Source of the DNA: Microbacterium caowuchunii
Lineage (GTDB): Bacteria > Actinomycetota > Actinomycetes > Actinomycetales > Microbacteriaceae
Assembly: GCF_008727755.1 (NCBI RefSeq)
Contig: NZ_CP044231.1
Location: 186,001-250,000 of the forward strand
Direction of reading: 5' to 3'
Length of the DNA stretch: 64,000 bases
Below the pieces are notes generated by a model. The model saw nothing but the letters and a program-made list of their open reading frames with translations. It did not search any database and was not told the DNA's origin. Position numbers and translations under genes: made by a program. Positions 59,115-64,000 of this stretch are shown here, piece by piece. The first letter of the stretch is position 1, and each line of letters starts with the position of its first letter.

Positions 59115-60488
59115 TCAGTGGTGGAACGCGGGGTGCTGGCCCTCGACGGGCATGGGCGACTCGAGGGCGTCGAGATACGCGGTCTCTGTCTCGATGCTCT
59201 CGAGCAGTTCGGCGGCGAGGTCCATGCTCAGCCCGTTCCGGACCACGATGCGCTGCACCGTGAGGTCGGTCAGGTCGTCCGGCATCGGATAGGCCGGCAC
59301 GAGCCAGCCCTTCATGCGCAGCCGGTCCTGCAGGTGGTAGAGGTTCCAGTTCTTGGTGTGCCCGTCTTTCAGGTACCACGCGAAGACGGGGATGTCACTG
59401 CCGTCGTTCCAGAGCTCGAAGGCACCGATTTTGGCGATGCCCTCGGCGAGGTACTTCGCGACGTCCTGCGAGGCCTGCTGCACGGCGCGGTAGCCCTCGA
59501 ATCCGAGGCGCAGGAACATGTAGTACTGCAGGAGCACCTGCGCGCCGGGGCGGGAGAAGTTCAGCGCGAACGTCGGCATCTGCCCGCCCAGATAGCTCAC
59601 CTGGAAAACGAGGTCCTCGGGCAGCCACTGCGTGTTGCGCCAGACTACCCACCCCAGGCCCGGGTAGACCAGGCCGTACTTGTGGCCCGAGGTGCTGATG
59701 GAGTGCACCCGCTCCAGGCGGAAGTCCCACACCAGATCGGGCTGCAGGAACGGGGCGATCATGGCGCCGGAGGCCCCGTCGACGTGGATGGGGATGTCGA
59801 GCCCGGTCTTCGCCTGGATCTCGTCCAGCGCCTTGGCGATCTCGGCCACCGGTTCGTACATGCCGGTGTAGGTGACGCCCATGATCGCGACGACCCCGAT
59901 CGTGTTCTCGTCGACGTACTTCTCCAGGTCGTACCCGTCGAGCGTCTTGTGCTCGAGGCTGATGGGGACGAGACGTGGCTCGACGTCGAAGTAGTTGCAG
60001 AACTTCTCCCAGCACACCTGCACCGCGGACGACATCACGAGGTTCGGTTTCGAGGTGTCCTTGCCCGCGGCGCGACGGGCTTGCTGCCAGCGCCGTTTGA
60101 AGGCGAGTCCGCCGAGCATGCAGGCCTCCGACGAGCCGATCGTGGAGGTACCGATGCTCTGTGCGGCGTCCGGCGCGTTCCACAGATTCGCCAGCATGTG
60201 CCAGCAGTTGTCCTCGATGGCGGCGGTCTGGGGGTACTCGTCCTTGTCGATCATGTTCTTGTCGAAGGATGCCTCGTACACCTGCTTCGCTTCGTCATCC
60301 ATCCACGTGCCGACGAAGGTGGCGAGGTTGAGCCGGGAGTTGCCGTCGAGCATCGTCTCGTCATCGACGATCTGCTTGGCCGTGTCGGGCAGGGATTCCT
60401 GCTGCGGAATGGTGTGGCGGGCGAGGACCGTACCCTCGCCCGTGCGGGCGAACTTCGGGGTCAGGTCGTCGGCGTGAGATGCGTTCAT
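59115..60488 (-). CDS. gadB: Glutamate decarboxylase
   Basis: A 457-residue PLP enzyme converting glutamate to GABA plus CO2. PLP Lys270 is in STSGHKYGLVYPG; IPIHVDGASGAMIAPF holds the PLP-binding Asp; GTSTIGSSEACMLGGLAFKR is the conserved substrate region. The N-terminus (TIPQQESLPDTAKQIVDDE) matches bacterial GadA/B. Length is normal. GGGAGAAG precedes the ATG at 60488, and TATTCT (60591-60586 on this strand) is a possible -10. Confidence 0.95.
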   Translation of the reverse strand: MNASHADDLTPKFARTGEGTVLARHTIPQQESLPDTAKQIVDDETMLDGNSRLNLATFVGTWMDDEAKQVYEASFDKNMIDKDEYPQTAAIEDNCWHMLANLWNAPDAAQSIGTSTIGSSEACMLGGLAFKRRWQQARRAAGKDTSKPNLVMSSAVQVCWEKFCNYFDVEPRLVPISLEHKTLDGYDLEKYVDENTIGVVAIMGVTYTGMYEPVAEIAKALDEIQAKTGLDIPIHVDGASGAMIAPFLQPDLVWDFRLERVHSISTSGHKYGLVYPGLGWVVWRNTQWLPEDLVFQVSYLGGQMPTFALNFSRPGAQVLLQYYMFLRLGFEGYRAVQQASQDVAKYLAEGIAKIGAFELWNDGSDIPVFAWYLKDGHTKNWNLYHLQDRLRMKGWLVPAYPMPDDLTDLTVQRIVVRNGLSMDLAAELLESIETETAYLDALESPMPVEGQHPAFHH

Positions 60489-60816
60489 GGACTTCTCCCA
60501 TTCCTTTGAAGGACCACGGGTGGGCGGCCGTGACACGTTCGATATGGCCCGAGCACGAGTGCTCGCTGGTGTACCCGTGGCGACGAGAATAGGTCCGGCC
60601 GCGTGGCCATGATAGGGACGGAGGTCCCACGGGAGGGCGCCCTGCTCGGACCTGCGCACAGCACGGGGCGCAGGGTCGCGCAGCAGGTCGCGGAAGCCCC
60701 CGGCGGCGCCCGATCGACGCGTTCCTTCGCGGGTCATTTGGCCATAGCGCGCCGGTCCACCCGGACGTAGGGTGGCACGACCACGCGGGACGGACCAGCT
60801 CACATCGGAGGGCCAC
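60489..60816. promoter_or_regulatory. Divergent regulatory region of gadB and the choloylglycine hydrolase
   Basis: This 328-base gap holds two promoters facing outward: TATTCT on the minus strand (60591-60586) and TAGGGT (60768-60773) on the plus. CGAGCAC-GA-GTGCTCG (60550-60565) is a perfect 7-bp dyad that would lie in the gadB leader and may be an operator. GGGAC-GGAG-GTCCC near 60616 is another small dyad. No regulator gene is adjacent. Confidence 0.5.
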
Positions 60817-61791
60817 ATGTGCACAGGAGCGAACTACACCACCCGGGACCACTACTTCGGACGGAACCTCGATCTGGAGTTCTCCTACAACGAGACCGTC
60901 ACCGTGACACCTCGGAACTTCCCCTTCGAGTTCCGCAAGGCGGATCCGCTCCCGACCCACCACGCCATCATCGGGATGGCGACGATCGCAGACGGTTACC
61001 CGCTGTACTACGACGCGACGAACGAGAAGGGGCTCAGCATGGCGGGGCTGAACTTCCCGGAGAACGCCGACTACAAGCCCGAGGCGCCGGACAAGGCGAA
61101 CATCACCCCGTTCGAGTTCATCCCCTGGATCCTCGGGCAGTTCGAGACCGTGGATGAGGTCAAGACCGCGCTGCAGACCATGAGTCTCGTCGACATCTCC
61201 TTCAGTGAGAGCTTCCCGCTCTCGCCCCTGCACTGGATCATCTCCGACCGGACGGCATCCATCACCGTGGAGAGCGTGAAGGAGGGGCTGAAGGTGTACG
61301 ACAACCCCATCGGGGTCCTCACGAACAACCCGACCTTCGACATCCAGTCGTTCAACCTGAACAACTTCATGCACCTGTCGAAGAATCCGCCCGAGAAGCA
61401 CTTCTCCGACGCGCTGGAGTTCGACGTCTACAGCCGTGGCATGGGCGCGATCGGACTTCCCGGAGACCTGTCGTCCGCGTCGCGGTTCGTCAAAGCCGCG
61501 TTCACGAAGATGAACTCCGTCTCCGGGGACTCCGAGTCCGAATCCATCAGTCAGTTCTTCCAGATCCTCGGCTCGGTCGCGCAGCAGCGCGGATGCGTCG
61601 AGGTGTCCCCGGGCAAGTTCGAGATCACGATCTACTCGTCCTGCTGCAACACCGACAAGGGGATCTACTACTACACGACCTACGAGAACAGCCAGGTCAG
61701 CGGGGTCGACATGCACAAGGAGGACCTGGACGGCAAGGAACTCGCCGCCTACCCGCTGATCAAGGGCCAGCAGATCCACCTGCAGAACTGA
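60817..61791 (+). CDS. Choloylglycine hydrolase family (bile salt hydrolase/penicillin V acylase)
   Basis: A 324-residue N-terminal-nucleophile amidase. After Met removal Cys2 is the nucleophile (MCTGANYTTRDHYFGRNLDL), with GRNLDLEFSYNETVTVTPRN as in Enterococcus- and Lactobacillus-type bile salt hydrolases. Also seen are NEKGLSMAGLNFPENADY and the Asn of LTNNPTFDIQ, plus an Arg/Tyr end. It should deconjugate bile salts or cleave other acyl amides; the bile-salt assignment is by similarity. Divergent from gadB. Confidence 0.88.
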   Translation: MCTGANYTTRDHYFGRNLDLEFSYNETVTVTPRNFPFEFRKADPLPTHHAIIGMATIADGYPLYYDATNEKGLSMAGLNFPENADYKPEAPDKANITPFEFIPWILGQFETVDEVKTALQTMSLVDISFSESFPLSPLHWIISDRTASITVESVKEGLKVYDNPIGVLTNNPTFDIQSFNLNNFMHLSKNPPEKHFSDALEFDVYSRGMGAIGLPGDLSSASRFVKAAFTKMNSVSGDSESESISQFFQILGSVAQQRGCVEVSPGKFEITIYSSCCNTDKGIYYYTTYENSQVSGVDMHKEDLDGKELAAYPLIKGQQIHLQN

Positions 61792-61812
61792 GCAGGTCCC
61801 CGACGGAGCGGT

Positions 61813-61859
61813 CCGGCCGCCGCGCCATCATCCATGCATGATGAGTGCGCGGCGGCCGG
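61813..61859. terminator. Strong terminator hairpin, 13-bp arms
   Basis: CCGGCCGCCGCGC (61813-61825) pairs perfectly with 61847-61859, and CATCAT/ATGATG can pair inside. It separates the convergent choloylglycine hydrolase and DUF1269 genes. Confidence 0.85.
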
Positions 61860-61898
61860 GTCTCCCGCTTCGCGGCGGGCCTGACGGACCGGCCCGTC

Positions 61899-62393
61899 TC
61901 AGGGCTGGCCGGCGAGGTCGTGGATGAGCTCCCGCTCGTCCTCCTCGGAGAGGGAGGTCTGCACGACGGTGCCGTGGAAGGGCGCGAGGGCGGCCGCGAA
62001 CTTGTCCTCCGTCAGCTTGTGGGCGTAGACGACCACGGCCGATTTCCCGGACGAGACGGTCGACTGCACCCGGTTCCGGAATTCCGCATCCAGACTCGTC
62101 TTGTCCAGGCCCGCGAACAGCGCGCCGAACAGTCCGCCGAAGACCAGGCCGACGACGGGGACGAAGAACAGGATGCCGATGAGGGTGCCGAACAGCGCGC
62201 CGCCCGCCACCCCGTATCCGATCTTGCCCGCCGGGCCCGGGTACTCCACGCGCGTCTTGCCGTCGGCATCCACCTTCACCAGCGCGAGACCTGCGAGCTC
62301 CACCACCAGGTCGTTCTGCAGCTCCTGGATCTTGTTGTAGGCGCTCTCCGCGTCGGCCTCGGAGTCGAATGCGATCACGATCAGTTCAGCCAT
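61899..62393 (-). CDS. DUF1269 membrane protein
   Basis: A 164-residue protein. It begins MAELIVIAFDSEADAESAYN and has a glycine-zipper-like hydrophobic centre (GGALFGTLIGILFFVPVVGL ... GGLFGALFAG) for one hairpin in the membrane, with a C-terminal soluble part (SGKSAVVVYAHKLTEDKFAA). The family is widespread, function unknown. GAGGAG precedes the ATG at 62393. The upstream gap (62394-62605) has only weak dyads, such as TCGGGGA/TCCCCGA near 62503-62560. Confidence 0.85.
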   Translation of the reverse strand: MAELIVIAFDSEADAESAYNKIQELQNDLVVELAGLALVKVDADGKTRVEYPGPAGKIGYGVAGGALFGTLIGILFFVPVVGLVFGGLFGALFAGLDKTSLDAEFRNRVQSTVSSGKSAVVVYAHKLTEDKFAAALAPFHGTVVQTSLSEEDERELIHDLAGQP

Positions 62394-62605
62394 GAGCTCC
62401 TCGTTTCTGAGCCGCCCACAGCCACCCGCACGCCATGGGCAGCGGTCGGGAGCCGGCCACCATCGGCCGACCCGCTGTCTGTCGAAGGAGCGTGACACGG
62501 ATGCGGATCGGGGACAAGAGTCCAAAGGGGCCGCGATCCCCGACCCTTCCGAGTGCAGGGGTCAAGGCCGTGGCGCACCCCTCGCCGAGGAGGTAGACCC
62601 GAGCC

Positions 62606-62962
62606 ATGACACGCGCGAGTGATTGGCTCACCGGCTATGAGCGGGCATGGCGCAGCAAGGAGCCGGCGGACGTCCGGGCCCTGTTCACCGAGGATGCCGA
62701 GTACCGATTCCGTCCCGACGACCCCGAGCCCGTGGTCGGGATCGACGCCATCGTGGAGATGTGGCAGGAGGAGGAACCCGCCGAGCCCGTGTACGACCTC
62801 CGGGTGCTCATCGAGGACGACGATCTGGGCATCATCACCGGATGGGTCGACTACCCGGGCCACGAGAAGTACTCGAACCTCTGGGAGGTGCACTTCGCGC
62901 CGGATGGCCGTGCGCATCGGTTCGTGGAGTGGTTCATGACCCCGCCGCAAGCCACGGCGTGA
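62606..62962 (+). CDS. SnoaL/NTF2-like fold protein
   Basis: A 118-residue cone-shaped alpha+beta protein: WLTGYERAWRSKEPADVRAL, then FTEDAEYRFRPDDPEPVVG and IDAIVEMWQE, are typical of SnoaL-like domains of NTF2 fold. The substrate is unknown. GAGGAGG precedes the ATG at 62606 by about 12 bases. It is divergent from DUF1269 and convergent with the serine hydrolase gene. Confidence 0.83.
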   Translation: MTRASDWLTGYERAWRSKEPADVRALFTEDAEYRFRPDDPEPVVGIDAIVEMWQEEEPAEPVYDLRVLIEDDDLGIITGWVDYPGHEKYSNLWEVHFAPDGRAHRFVEWFMTPPQATA

Positions 62963-63012
62963 CATGTGGATCGGATGGATGCAGCTCGACCCGACGGGTC
63001 CGACGCCGCATC

Positions 63013-64000
63013 TCACTCGCTGCACGTCTGGGTGGGCACCTCGCTGACCGTCGACGGGAAGAGGGGGCGCAGCGCCTGGGTGACCTGGAAGATCTCCTCG
63101 CCGGTTCCGCCGTCGCCGTTGGCGAAGGCGACGAACACGGCATCCGTGCCGGTGAAGTAAGTGACGTTCGTGCCGTACCCGGGCTCCGCGCCGGTGTGCC
63201 CGAGTGCGAGGATGCATCGCGTGGCGACGTCCCGGTGCACCATCACCCCCAGCCCGTAGCCGAGTCCGTCGGTCTCGGAGCCGGGCGCCGCGGCGTACCG
63301 GGCGCGCAGCAGATCCGGAGCGATACCCGCCCCCGACCCCAGGGCCCGGCCCCAGGCGTGCATGTCGTCCAGGGTGGACACCATGCCGCCGGCAGCCCAG
63401 CTCTCCGCGTTGGACCACTCGATCGTGTCCGTGGGCTGCGGCATCCCAGGGCAGAACAGGCTGTACCCGTGTGTCGAGGGAGCTTCCACCTGCCCGTCGG
63501 GGGCGAACCGGCTGCGGTTCATGCCGAACGGTTCGATGATCCGGGCCTGGATCAGACCGGCGAGGTCGTCGCCGGTCTGACGCTCGAGGATGCGTCCGAG
63601 GATGAACGTGTTGAAGCCCGAGTAGCTGAATCCCTCGCCCGGGGCGAAGCCGGTCCGCGGCGTCGCCGCTCCGATGGCGATCACACGCTCCGGATCGGGA
63701 CTCGCCTGCGGGTCCGCACAGATGCGCTCGATCTGCTCCATCCCCGGCGGGCCGATGCCGCTGGACATGTTCATCAGCATCCTGACGGTGATGCGGGAGG
63801 CCTCGGGGAACTCCGGGTACCAGCGGTCGATCGTGTCCTCCAGGGCGATGCCGGATGTGCCTTCGCCGATGATCTGCAGGGCGACGCTGGTGACGATGCT
63901 CTTGGTGATGCTGCCGATCTTCTGCTGGTTGCCCGCTTTCATCGGCTCGCCGGTCTCGAGGTTCGCCGTCCCGCGCGATGCCACCCACTCGCCATGGCCG
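63013..64000 (-). CDS. Serine hydrolase, class C beta-lactamase family (partial, cut by window edge)
   Basis: The last 329 or so residues are seen; the N-terminus lies beyond 64000. The catalytic Ser and Lys are in GSITKS (S-x-x-K), the Tyr in EGFSYSGFN, and LGHTGAEPGYGTN carries the HTG motif. These enzymes are D-amino-acid peptidases or esterases acting outside the cell. Cys residues near the end (CPGMP, TRCILAL, TQTCSE) suggest a disulfide. Confidence 0.88.
   Translation of the reverse strand, partial: GHGEWVASRGTANLETGEPMKAGNQQKIGSITKSIVTSVALQIIGEGTSGIALEDTIDRWYPEFPEASRITVRMLMNMSSGIGPPGMEQIERICADPQASPDPERVIAIGAATPRTGFAPGEGFSYSGFNTFILGRILERQTGDDLAGLIQARIIEPFGMNRSRFAPDGQVEAPSTHGYSLFCPGMPQPTDTIEWSNAESWAAGGMVSTLDDMHAWGRALGSGAGIAPDLLRARYAAAPGSETDGLGYGLGVMVHRDVATRCILALGHTGAEPGYGTNVTYFTGTDAVFVAFANGDGGTGEEIFQVTQALRPLFPSTVSEVPTQTCSE

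Overview
The window is very high G+C DNA with actinobacterial traits: GTG and TTG starts, many start codons with a -10 hexamer directly in front of them instead of a leader, a mycoredoxin-like protein, a CarD-like regulator, an Rv2578c-type radical SAM protein, a DUF3516 helicase and an Rv3369-type oxidoreductase. The gene content fits Microbacteriaceae, most likely Microbacterium; that placement is inference from families and base composition. No rRNA, tRNA, CRISPR array, insertion sequence or phage gene was seen.

Layout. 1-6.0 kb: a gene end with a perfect 23-bp hairpin, a 54-residue membrane peptide, a Rho-N protein, topoisomerase IB, an RND exporter and a DUF998 membrane protein whose end overlaps the exporter. 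6.2-25.1 kb: mainly housekeeping, DNA and RNA genes (aldose epimerase, DEAD-box helicase with a repetitive basic N-terminus, radical SAM, VanY-type peptidase, acyl-CoA dehydrogenase, pirin/GNAT pair, PPOX protein, DUF3516 helicase, GH3 lipoprotein, RecQ, acyl-CoA oxidase, 3-methyladenine glycosylase). 25.1-41.5 kb: a degenerate resolvase-like protein, CPA1 antiporter, prolyl aminopeptidase, aldehyde dehydrogenase, acyltransferase-SGNH protein, glutaredoxin, GT2-GtrA protein, polysaccharide deacetylase, SulP transporter, an SMR pair behind a guanidine-III riboswitch, DUF72/KTSC pair, CarD-like regulator, and a protealysin-type M4 peptidase overlapping its emfourin-type inhibitor.

42-53 kb is an aromatic-compound catabolic island: an ABC importer (lipoprotein, two permeases, ATPase) runs into an FAH-family enzyme and an ACMSD-like amidohydrolase; a LysR regulator is transcribed divergently from an extradiol dioxygenase, a divergent cyclase-family hydrolase, a flavin hydroxylase and a second FAH-family enzyme. 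The order suggests uptake, ring hydroxylation, meta cleavage and hydrolysis, but no ring-fission dehydrogenase or aldolase lies in the window and the substrate cannot be read from sequence.

53.3-57.4 kb holds an RibD-type reductase and a two-gene unit of a DUF4062-STAND ATPase-TPR protein overlapping an eight-helix membrane protein; this is the best candidate for an undescribed (possibly defence) system. 57.5-61.8 kb pairs gadB-gadC acid resistance with a divergent choloylglycine hydrolase, suggesting gut or acid adaptation. The window ends with a DUF1269 protein, a SnoaL-like protein and a serine hydrolase cut by the edge.

Most genes are single or in short operons separated by long hairpins; at least three hairpins share CACAA/TTGTG arms and two share a CGCGAGACTGCA arm, so they form repeat families.
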